DNA of 64,000 nt from Paludibacterium denitrificans. Lineage in GTDB: Bacteria; Pseudomonadota; Gammaproteobacteria; Burkholderiales; Chromobacteriaceae. The position numbers and the translations under genes were made by a program. Shown here piece by piece: positions 56,081 through 64,000 of this stretch. The DNA lies in contig NZ_WLYX01000001.1 of assembly GCF_009707705.1 (NCBI RefSeq), forward strand, positions 1,488,001 to 1,552,000, given 5' to 3'. The notes beneath the pieces were generated by a model. That model made no database searches, had not been told where the DNA came from, and saw only the letters and a list, made by a program, of their open reading frames with translations. Within the stretch, counting starts at the first letter, position 1. Each line of letters begins with the position of its first letter.

Positions 56081-58655
56081 GACTGATCTCGCTAGCGCCG
56101 GTCAGCTGCGGCTGGCGCGGCAGGATAAAGGTGAAGGCCGCTCCGCCCTGCGGTCGGTTGCGGACGTGAATCGAGCCGTGGTGGGCATGGATGATTTCGC
56201 GGCAGATGGCCAGCCCAGGCCGGAACCACCCGCGCCGGTGCGGGTGAAACGGCTTTGCACGAATTTGTCGAAGATGGCTTCCCGCTCGTCCGCTGGGACG
56301 CCCGGCCCGTGGTCCTCGACGCAAACCCACAAATCGCCTTCACCGCCCTTGGGCCGTTGCCCCAGCCGGATATGAATTTCCTGCCCGGCCGGGCTGAACT
56401 TGATGGCATTGGACAGCAAATTGCGCAGCACCTGACCGATGCGCAGCGGATCGAACCAGCCCAGCAGTTGCGCGGGAGCATCCAGTTTCAGGCTCAGCTG
56501 GCGTTCCGTGGCCACGGCGGTGAGTTCGTCGCAAGCTTCGCGCACACAGGCCACCAGATCGTGCTCAGCCAGATGATATTCCATGCGCCCCGCGTCCATC
56601 TTGGACAGGTCGAGCAGGTCGTTCAGCAGCGCCAGCAGGCGCTCGCCACTGCTGTGAATGCGCTGGAAGTAACGCGCCAGCGTATCGTGCGGCAACCGCG
56701 TCACGTTGAGCTGGCCCATTTCGGCAAAGCCGAGGATGGCGTGCATTGGCGTGCGCAATTCGTGCGACATGTTGGCGAGGAATTCGGTCTTGGCGCGGCT
56801 GGATTGTTCGGCCAACTGTTTGGCATGGCGCAGCGTTTCTTCCGCCTCGCGTTGCGCGGAAATGTCCTGATACAGCCAGATGGCACCGAGCTTGGGCACC
56901 GACGGATTTAACGCCTTGGCAAACAGGCGGCACCAGAACGGCCCTGACCGGTGAGCAGGCGCACTTCGGCCTGTGCCACCAAACCATCGTTAATTTGATG
57001 GAACAGCGCGTTGCCGGTGCGTTCCCATTGTTGCGGGTTTTCAAAGTACGGCAGGGTGCCGCCGTCGATCACGTCGGCCTCGCGCCGCTCGAACAGCTCC
57101 AGAAACGCCCGGTTCACCTGCTTGATGGTGCGATCGACAATGTACGCCATGGCCAGCGGGCTGGCTTCCAGCAGCGCCGACAGCTGCTTCGCTCTGCATT
57201 TCCACCTGTTCGGTCAGGCTGTTTTTCAGGTTGATCAGCGCGGCTTCCTGCTGCTTGCGCAGGCTGATGTCACGGCACACGGCCACGTAGAAGCAGTCGT
57301 TGGGCATGACCACGTGGTTGAGCGTCAGTTCCACCGGCAGCGGGTGCTGATCACTGCGCGTGAGTTCGGTTTCAAACGGCGTACCTTCGTGCTGGTCGGC
57401 CATCTGTGCAAACGGCTGCTCGCCCGGCAAGCGGTAAAAGTCAGGCAGCAGCACACCCAGCGGCAGCTGTTCCAGCGATTGCGCCGGTTGGCCCGCCAGC
57501 CGTGCGGTGGCCGGATTGGCCCGCAGGATCTTGCCATGCTGATCGGTCAGCACAATGGCGTCCGAGCTGGCCTGCAAGGCGGCGCGCAACAGCGCTTCGC
57601 TTTCGGCCAACGCCTGTTCGGAATGCAGGCGCTCGTTAATCTGCTGGCGCAACGAGCGGTTACTGTCTTCCAGTTGCTGGCGTTGGCGATTCAATTGCTT
57701 AGCGCAGTCTGGTATTGGCACTCAACTGGTATTGATGCAGCGCCATCAGCAACGCCAGCAGCAGCGCCGACAGGCCTAGCATCAGGTAGCTGGACGAACT
57801 GAGCGTGGGTGGGCTGCTGTCCAGCGCATAGGCGCCAAACAGCACATCGCTGCCACCCAGCGTATGTTTGATGGTCAGCAGCGGCGTACCGACCGGAGCG
57901 GGCAGGTTGGGGTGGGAGTCGAGGCTCGGGCTGTCTGGCTGGTCAGCGGTCCACGCCACCAGCCGCACGTGTTGCAGCAGCAGGTTGCTGGCCGGGGTGC
58001 TGAGGCTGGACTGCACCAGCCGTTCGCTGCGCAGGTTGACCAGCAGCATCCGCCCTTCCTCGTCCAGATTGGTGACGATGTCCAGTAAGCGATGGCCGTT
58101 GCTCGGCGTACTGAACAGCAGCATGGGCAAGCCGCGGTTGCGCGCCATTTCCAGCGTGCGGCGGCTGCTCAGCAGGCTGCCCATGTCCAGCCCTTGCGGC
58201 AAGGCGTTGGCGTCGTCCGGCAGATAGCTTTCCAGCGGGTAATACACCGGCAGGCTCGGGCTGGGCAGCAGGTGGCCGTTTTTCAGCATGCGGATGTTGT
58301 TGGCGATCTGCGCTTCGAAGGCCGTGCGTTGGGTCGGCATGATCTTGCGCACAATCCCCAGTCCGCGATAGTTACTGTCGTCGCGCAGCAGGGTTTGCGC
58401 GATATGGCTCAAGGTGGCCGGGTTGCGCAGGCTGGCCGACTGGTGCGCAAGGCTTTGTGTCAGCAGCGCGGTGTGGTCCAGCGCCTCCTGCAGGCGCACG
58501 GCCAGCAGCTCTGCGCCCAGTTCGCCCCAGTGGCGCAAGCGCTCCTGTTCGCTGGAGCGGTCGTAATTGAGCAGCAGTCCGTATTCGGCCAACAGTAGCG
58601 CGAGCGCCAGCACGCCGCTCAGCAGCACGGAGGTCAGTCGATGGATGCGGACCAT
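56055..58655 (-). CDS. CHASE-PAS-PAS hybrid-type sensor histidine kinase
   Basis: About 866 residues. TM1 (LTSVLLSGVLALALLLAEYGLLL in part), a periplasmic CHASE domain (RGLGIVRKIMPTQRTAFEAQI, then YYPLESYLP and LGLDMGSLLSSRR), TM2 (LMLGLSALLLALLMAL), two PAS domains (AIVLTDQHGKILRANPATARL, and AYIVDRTIKQVNRAFLELF), HisKA (MSHELRTPMHAILGF) and HATPase (NLLSNAIKFSPAG, DHGPGVP, GSGLGLAIC). The frame is broken several times; at 56215 a lost C in CCTGG is clear. The open frame is continuous with the upstream ParA-like gene in the uncorrected sequence. Partner of the response regulator downstream. CHASE ligands are small molecules, unknown here. Confidence 0.82.
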
Positions 58656-59445
58656 GGATGGGGCGCGATCAGGCGTCAGTTCGGTGTAGAGCGCCTCGAA
58701 TTCCTGCGCCAGTTTGTGGCGTGGCTCAAGGTAGATCATCGGCCGGGCGACATCGTGGGATTCGCGGATCTTGACCGACGCCGACAGCGTGGCGTCCAGC
58801 ACCGGCAGTCCTTCGCCTTTCAGCTCGTTTACCAGTGCGCTGCGGCAGGCTGGCGCGTGGCTGGAACTGATTGACGACAATGCCCTCGATGCGCAGCGCC
58901 GGGTTGTGATCGGCACGGATTTCCTCGGCGCTGTTCATCAGGTTGTACAGCGCCTGACGCGAGAACGCATCGCAGTCGAAGGGAATCAGGCAGCGCTCGG
59001 CGGCGATCAGGGCGGAGCGGGTGAAAAAGTTCAGCGCCGACGGTGTGTCGATCCAGACTTCATCGTACTTGTCGGCCAGTTGGTCCAGCGCTTCCTTCAG
59101 CTTGAACATCTTGTAGCGCGCTTCCAGCTTGACCATCAGTTCGGCCAACTCCGGATGAGACGCCAGCAACGACAGGCCGTCAAACGGCGTGGCCACGACA
59201 AAGTCCTGCGGCGCCTTGTTGAACAGGCTGATGTTGAGCATGTCGCCAAAGAAGTCGGCGGCGCTCGGCGTGATCCCGCTGGCCGCTTGCCCCAGCAGGT
59301 AGTGGCTGGCATTGCCTTGCGGGTCCAGATCGATCACCAGTACCCGCTTGCCTTGCCGGGCGGCCACGGCTGCCGGGTTGACGGTGATGGTGGATTTGCC
59401 GACTCCACCTTTCTGGTTGAATACCACACGTCGGATGGCGTGCAT
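58656..59445 (-). CDS. ParA/MinD-type ATPase
   Basis: About 262 residues. It begins MHAIRRVVFNQKGGVGKSTI, a deviant Walker A of the ParA type (KGGVGKST), then VLVIDLDPQGNAS and WIDTPSALNFFTRSALIAA. A break at 58873 (CGCACTGG for CGCCTGG) is repaired as SLPQRLVNELKGEG. A good AAAGGACGTCACC ribosome site precedes the start. No parB gene is beside it and it is not at an obvious origin, so it may position a protein complex rather than DNA. The end is set where the sensor kinase N-terminus begins because no stop is present between them in the sequence as given. Confidence 0.8.
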
Positions 59446-59522
59446 GGTGACGTCCTTTCGCATACGGCGTTATCGGGGAGGATCTGCCGCCGGGCGCCAG
59501 ACCCTGACCGTGGAGAGGCGGC

Positions 59523-59994
59523 TCAGAGCGCGTTATGGCCCGGCACACCGACTGCATTTGCTGATAGCTGGCCGAGTTCTGAACCACCGGCATTGGCTTT
59601 ATCTGCCCGTCATTGTAAGTGAAGCTGGCGATCTGGCGACCATTCTCGTCAAATAACACCATGGCCTTGAGCCAGAAGGTGCGCGCGTTGCAGTCCATCT
59701 GCCGGTATTGATCGATACCTTGTGGCGCGGGGTGGACAGGAAGTTTTCCTTCTTCAGGTTGAAGATGGTCTTGCGGTCGCGGAACGTCACCAGCGTTCCC
59801 TCGCGCTTGATCGACAACTTGTCCAGCTCATTCAGGATGTTGCCATTGGGGCTGACCCCGGTGTTTTCCCAGTCGGCGCTGGGCTGGTTGACCGGCGGGC
59901 GCGCCGGTCGGTGCGACAGGGTGGACGTCGGGGCGCTGGCGCAGCTTACCAGAATGCTGGCGGCCGCCATCAGGGCAAGCACACGGTAATTCAT
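59523..59994 (-). CDS. Surface-adhesin-E-like lipoprotein
   Basis: About 157 residues. Signal peptide with lipobox (ALMAAASILVSCASAP). The mature part reads NELDKLSIKREGTLVTFRDR, DCNARTFWLKAMVLFDENGRQIASFTYND (in part), a pattern of Ile-Arg-Gly strands and a Cys pair similar to the adhesin E family. The stop follows from restoring CCAGG at about 59541 (VCQGHNAL, TGA at 59523-59525); uncorrected, the frame runs into the ParA-like gene. A break near 59705 joins the halves. CNP1-like is an alternative. Confidence 0.55.
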
Positions 59995-60105
59995 CGGAGT
60001 TCTCCATTGGATGGTGCAAGTGTCGCACAGCGCCCCGGCGGCGAAAACCTCTGTGGTCTCCATGGGGCGCAGAGGCACGCCGCTTTCATGCCCGCCAGCT
60101 GACGG

Positions 60106-60130
60106 TTCGGCCAACTGCGGGTTGGCCGAA
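60106..60130. repeat. Inverted pair of the DUS-like 9-mer before recQ
   Basis: TTCGGCCAA at 60106-60114, a seven-base loop, TTGGCCGAA at 60122-60130. It forms a perfect GTTCGGCCAA hairpin arm but has no T run, so it is not a normal terminator. Confidence 0.75.
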
Positions 60131-60252
60131 AGCGGCGGAGAGTCGCCGTACAGCGGGCGCCTGACGACGTTGTGGCCGCCCGTCTGGCTTTTTTCCCGGT
60201 CGTAGCGGGCGCTTGCCGTACAATAAGCGCCTTCTTACCGATAGCGCATCAC

Positions 60253-62057
60253 ATGCAGGACGCCTCCTCCTTACTTAACAACATCTTCGGCTACCCGGAA
60301 TTTCGCGGGCAGCAAGGGGAGATCGTCGAACACGTGGCGCACGGCGGCCATGCGCTGGTGTTGATGCCCACCGGCGGTGGCAAATCGCTGTGTTACCAGA
60401 TCCCGGCGCTGATGCGCGACGGCGTGGCCATCGTGGTATCGCCGCTGATCGCGCTGATGCAGGATCAGGTGGCCACGCTGACCGAGCTGGGCGTGGCGGC
60501 CGCCTGCCTTAATTCCGCCACGGCGCCGGATGAGGCGCGCGACATCGCCCGGCAGGCGCAGGCGTAACACGCTGGATTTGCTTTATGTGGCGCCGGAGCG
60601 CTTGCTGACACCGCGCTTTCTCGATTTTCTGGCGCGGCTCAACATCGCCCTGTTTGCCATCGACGAAGCACACTGCGTCAGCCACTGGGGGCACGACTTC
60701 CGCCCGGAATACCAGCAGCTGGGCGTGTTGGCCGACCGCTTCCCGCAGGTGCCGCGTATCGCCCTGACCGCCACCGCCGATGCGCAAACCCGCGCCGACA
60801 TCCTGCATTACCTCAAGCTGGGCGACGCCCGTGTGTTTCTGGCCAGCTTCGACCGTCCCAACCTGTTTTATCAGGTGGTGGAAAAGCACAACGCCAAAAA
60901 GCAGTTGCTGGAGTTCATCCGCAGTGCCTACCTCGGCGCTTCCGGCATCGTCTACTGCCTGTCGCGCAAGCGCGTGGAAGACACCGCCGAATGGCTGTGC
61001 AGCAACGGCATCCACGCCTTGCCTTACCATGCCGGGCTGTCGCACGCGGTGCGCGAGGCCAACCAGCGTGCGTTTATCCGCGAGGAAGGCATCGTCATGG
61101 TGGCGACCATCGCCTTTGGCATGGGCATCGACAAACCGGATGTGCGCTTCGTGGCACACATCGACCTGCCCAAAAGCCCGGAAAACTTCTATCAGGAATC
61201 CGGCCGTGCCGGGCGTGACGGCCTGCCTACTACCAGCTGGTTGTGCTACGGCCTCAACGACATGGTGCAACTGACGCAGATGATCCAGTCATCGGAAATG
61301 GCTGATCTGCAAAAACAGGTGGAACTGGCCAAGCTGGATGCCATGCTGGCGTTCTGCGAAACCGCCGGTTGCCGCCGCCAGCACATCCTCAGCCACTTTG
61401 GCGAGCGCAGCCAGCCATGCGGTCATTGCGACAATTGCCTGCATCCGCCCGCCACCTTCGACGCCACCGTGCCGGTGCAAAAACTGTTGTCCTGTATCTA
61501 TAGAGTGGGCCAGCGCTGTTCGGCCAACCATGTGGTGGATGTGTTGCTCGGCCGCGCCAATCAGCACGTCACCAGTTTTGGCCACGACCAGCTGTCCACC
61601 TTTGGCATTGGCCGCGAGCTCAACCAGCGCGCCCTGGCGCTCGGTCATCCGCCAGCTGGTGGCGCGCAAGATCATTGAAGTGGACATCGCCCGCGGCCAG
61701 TCGCTGGTGCTGACCGAAGCCTGCTTACCATTGCTCAAAGGCCAGCAGCCCATCGCGCTGCGCCCGGTGGCCGATGACAGCCGCGGCCGCAAGACCGACA
61801 ACGACCGCTGGCTGCGCACCGAGCGCGAAGAGCGGCTATGGCAGGCGCTACGCCGCTGGCGGCGCCAGGTGGCAGACGAACACAATGTTCCCGCCTACGC
61901 CGTGTGTTCCGACCGTACCTTGCGCGAGCTGGTCGAGCAAAAGCCCGACAATAGCGCCGGGCTGGCGCGCGTTTACGGGCTGGGCGAACTGAAACTGGCG
62001 CGCTACGGCAGTGCCATTCTGCAAATCTTGTCGGAACACAACATGCAGGGCGAGTGA
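60253..62057 (+). CDS. recQ: ATP-dependent DNA helicase RecQ
   Basis: 3'-5' DNA helicase in recombination and repair, about 600 residues. Motifs are Walker A LMPTGGGKSLCYQ, DEAH in FAIDEAHCVSHWGHDFRPEY, the ATFA region RIALTATAD, and the RecQ-Ct Zn-binding block QPCGHCDNCL. An HRDC domain closes it (WQALRRWRRQVADEHNVPAYAVCSDRTLREL in part). Breaks at 60565 (GCGTAACA for GCCGGCA, repaired QAQAGTLDLLYVAPERLL) and 61637 (extra C before CCTGG, repaired NQRAWRSVIRQLVARKI). Confidence 0.92.
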
Positions 62058-62092
62058 TTCCGCTACAATCATCCCCATTACCTGACACCGCT

Positions 62093-62104
62093 TTCGGCCA
62101 ACCT
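62093..62104 (-). repeat. DUS-like 12-mer AGGTTGGCCGAA, intergenic
   Basis: A perfect copy on the minus strand in the 103-base gap between recQ and argJ. Confidence 0.75.
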
Positions 62105-62160
62105 TGAGCGAGCGAGGCTCGGCTGACCGCAGCGGGTTTACTACCCGGAGAAACCGTACA

Positions 62161-63374
62161 TGGCAGTCAATCTCAACCCCGTCAGTGCCGACCAACTGGC
62201 CCCCATCGCCGGGGTGGACCTCAGCGTCGCCGAAGCATCAAAAAAGCCAACCGCAAAGACGTGCTGGTGATCCGTCTGGACAAAGGCAACACCGTTGCTG
62301 GCGTGTTCACGCAAAACCGCTTCTGCGCCGCTCCCGTCCAGCTGTGCAAGAAACACCTGAACGCCGGCGTCCAGATCCGCGCACTGGTGGTCAATACCGG
62401 TAACGCCAACGCTTACACCGGTGAAGACGGCCGCCAGCGTGCCCTGTCGGTATGTCAGGCACTGGCCGACGAGCTGGACTGCGGCATCGAACAAATCCTG
62501 CCGTTTTCCACCGGCGTCATCCTCGAACCGCTGCCGTCCGACAAGATCATCCAGGCGCTGCCGACACGCCGTTCGGCCAACTGGGCCGAAGCGGCTGAAG
62601 CCATCATGACTACTGACACCGCGCCCAAAGTCACCAGCCGCACGCTGGCACTGGAGGGTAGCTCCGTGTCCATCACCGGCATCGCCAAGGGCGGCCAAGC
62701 ATGATTCACCCCAACATGGCCACCATGCTGGGCTTCATCGCCACCGACGCCGCCATCACCCGCCCGGTGTTGGAGCAACTGGTCAAGGAAGTGGCCGACC
62801 TGTCGTTCAACTGCATCTCGGTCGATGGCGACACCTCCACCAACGACAGCTTCATCCTCATGTCCACCGGGCAAAGCCAGGCGCCGCTGATCGACTCCAA
62901 CCAGCATCCCGCTTACGCCACGCTCAAGGCAGCGCTGGTTGACGTTGCCACCGAACTGGCCCAAGCCATCGTGCGCGACGGCGAAGGTGCCACCAAGTTC
63001 ATCACCGTTACCGTCGAAGGCGGCCGCTCCGTCTCCGAGTGCAAGGACGTCGCTTACGCTATCGCCCGTTCCCCGCTGGTGAAAACCGCCTTCTTCGCTT
63101 CCGACCCCAACCTTGGTCGCCTGCTCTGCGCCATCGGCTACGCTGGCGTCAACGATCTGGACGTCGACCGCATGGAACTGTATCTGGATGACGTACTGGT
63201 TGCCGCTAACGGTGGCCGTCATCCCGACTATCAGGAAGAAGATGGCCAGCGCGTCATGGCCAAGCCGGAAATCACCGTGCGCGTCGTCCTCAATCGTGGC
63301 GAAGCCAGGCCACCGTCTGGACCTGCGACTTCTCCTACGACTACGTTAAAATCAACGCCGACTACCGCAGTTGA
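62161..63374 (+). CDS. argJ: Bifunctional glutamate N-acetyltransferase/amino-acid acetyltransferase
   Basis: Cyclic arginine pathway: transfers acetyl from ornithine to glutamate and can also use acetyl-CoA. About 404 residues. It is an Ntn-hydrolase that self-cleaves before a Thr in a [18 protein letters not shown] block, here [10 protein letters not shown]. Breaks at 62232 (A run), 62697 (GCCGGC lesion) and 63306 (CCAGG lesion, repaired [25 protein letters not shown] in part). [12 protein letters not shown] is also typical. Stop TGA at 63372-63374. Confidence 0.9.
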
Positions 63375-63394
63375 GCGCCCCCCGTCAGGGAAAC

Positions 63395-63427
63395 CCGTAA
63401 AAAGGTTGGCTTCGGCCAACCTTTTTG
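63395..63427 (+). terminator. argJ terminator built from the DUS-like repeat
   Basis: AAAAAGGTTGGC, TTCG, GCCAACCTTTTT: a perfect 12-pair stem with a very stable UUCG loop and a T run. The right arm with the loop contains the DUS-like 12-mer on the minus strand (63411-63422). Confidence 0.88.
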
Positions 63428-63832
63428 TTGTTCTGCGGGCGTGTAAGACGGTTAGCGGAGCATTAAAGTGGCAGTAGACCCTGCTGGCGAAGATGGCGAG
63501 TCGAGCAGGGTGGTGGCTTGAGAGGAAAAGTCTGCAAAAACCCGGCTGTAATAAGGCGTTCAGGAACAGCGGGTTGCGGGGGATTGGGGTGGGTTTTTGG
63601 CGGAAAGAGTCAGGAAAAGGCGCAGAAAGTGTTGACGGGAGTGGTTGGGGTGGGTATAGTTCGCCTCCTCAGCTGACGACGCAACGGAAACGAAGCGGTT
63701 GGCACCGATCTTTAACAGAAAGAATAACCGATAGGTGTGAGTGCTTGGTAGAAGCCAACACTTGCACTGCAAGAGACAGAAATACTTGTTTTATTTCTTT
63801 GATCTTGCGTGCCAGAAATTTGCTAAGAGATT
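63428..63832 (+). other. Gap and leader before the second rrn operon
   Basis: About 405 bases with no gene. ACCCTGCT ... AGCAGGGT at 63478-63512 is a possible hairpin. The rrn promoter is at 63632-63660 and the leader is identical to that of the first operon from about 63647 on. Confidence 0.55.
63632..63660 (+). promoter_or_regulatory. Promoter of the second rrn operon
   Basis: TTGACG and TATAGT with a 17-base spacer, as in the first operon. The spacer itself differs (GGAGTGGTTGG against GGATTGGCCGG), so the repeat boundary lies between -35 and -10. Confidence 0.8.
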
Positions 63833-64000
63833 GAACTGAAGAGTTTGATCCTGGCTCAGATTGAACGCTGGCGGCATGCTTTACACATGCAAGTCGAACG
63901 GCAGCACGGGAGCTTGCTCCTGGTGGCGAGTGGCGAACGGGTGAGTAATGCGTCGGAACGTGCCGAGTAATGGGGGATAACGCTTCGAAAGGAGTGCTAA
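63647..64000 (+). repeat. Direct repeat, copy 2 (rrn leader plus 16S start)
   Basis: Identical by eye to 19096-19449 and in the same orientation; cut by the window end. Confidence 0.9.
63833..64000 (+). rRNA. rrs: 16S ribosomal RNA, partial (second rrn operon)
   Basis: The first 168 bases of a second 16S gene, identical to 19282-19449; the rest lies beyond the window. Confidence 0.95.

Noticed and set aside
59469..59525. Fusion of the adhesin-E-like gene with the ParA-like gene
   Set aside because: The open run arises from a lost base in a CCWGG context; restoring it gives a stop at 59523-59525, ahead of a good ribosome site for the next gene.

Overview
The window is about 64 kb of a GC-rich (roughly 60%) chromosome. 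The genes point to a betaproteobacterium of the order Neisseriales, probably near Chromobacteriaceae: the 16S rRNA looks betaproteobacterial, the rrn operon carries tRNA-Ile(GAU) and tRNA-Ala(UGC), and there are mlaFEDCB-mlaA, comEC, a fimT-pilVWXY1 minor-pilin cluster and an AcrAB/TtgABC-type pump. I cannot name the genus from sequence alone.

Layout. 1-6.2 kb: LprI-like periplasmic protein (cut by the window edge), RhlE helicase, TetR regulator with a palindromic operator, MASE1-PAS-GGDEF diguanylate cyclase, RsuA-type pseudouridine synthase, rhodanese-like protein without its cysteine. 6.5-11.5 kb: AcoR-type sigma-54 activator divergent from an aldehyde dehydrogenase and an iron-type alcohol dehydrogenase. 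11.8-16.75 kb: iron uptake (PKHD hydroxylase, TonB-dependent siderophore receptor, exbD, exbB, tonB, Fur-box-like site). 16.9-18.8 kb: hslVU. 19.1-24.5 kb: a complete rrn operon. 24.9-31.6 kb: fimT, pilV, pilW, pilX, pilY1 and two small type IV pilins. 31.8-38.4 kb: RND efflux operon with an AcrR-like operator and a TetR regulator. 38.5-45.7 kb: yadGH, ibaG, murA, converging on the mla operon. 45.9-49.4 kb: dapD, dapC, slyX, LysR regulator. 49.4-52.7 kb: MFS transporter, DUF2325 protein, rsmJ, UPF0114 protein. 52.9-55.2 kb: comEC. 55.1-60 kb: CHASE-PAS-PAS sensor kinase, REC-HATPase regulator, ParA-like ATPase, adhesin-E-like lipoprotein. 60.2-63.4 kb: recQ and argJ. 63.6-64 kb: start of a second rrn operon in the same orientation.

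Two window-wide signals stand out. First, the 9-mer TTGGCCGAA occurs about 41 times on the two strands (hand count), and its 12-base extension AGGTTGGCCGAA occurs 18 times. It lies in several reading frames, in gene gaps, as inverted pairs and inside a terminator. It looks like a DNA uptake sequence (DUS) dialect and matches the Neisseriaceae form AGGCTGCCTGAA at 9 of 12 positions. The window also encodes FimT, two ComP/PilE-like pilins and ComEC, so a sequence-selective natural transformation system is the main hypothesis.

Second, a large share of the genes are split by small indels, and most of the breaks I resolved fall at CCWGG (one base lost, an extra C, or T read as C) or GCCGGC (collapsed, or read as GCTTAAGC and similar). 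Undoing them restores conserved protein motifs. I therefore read them as base-calling errors at methylated sites and annotate each interrupted gene as one CDS.
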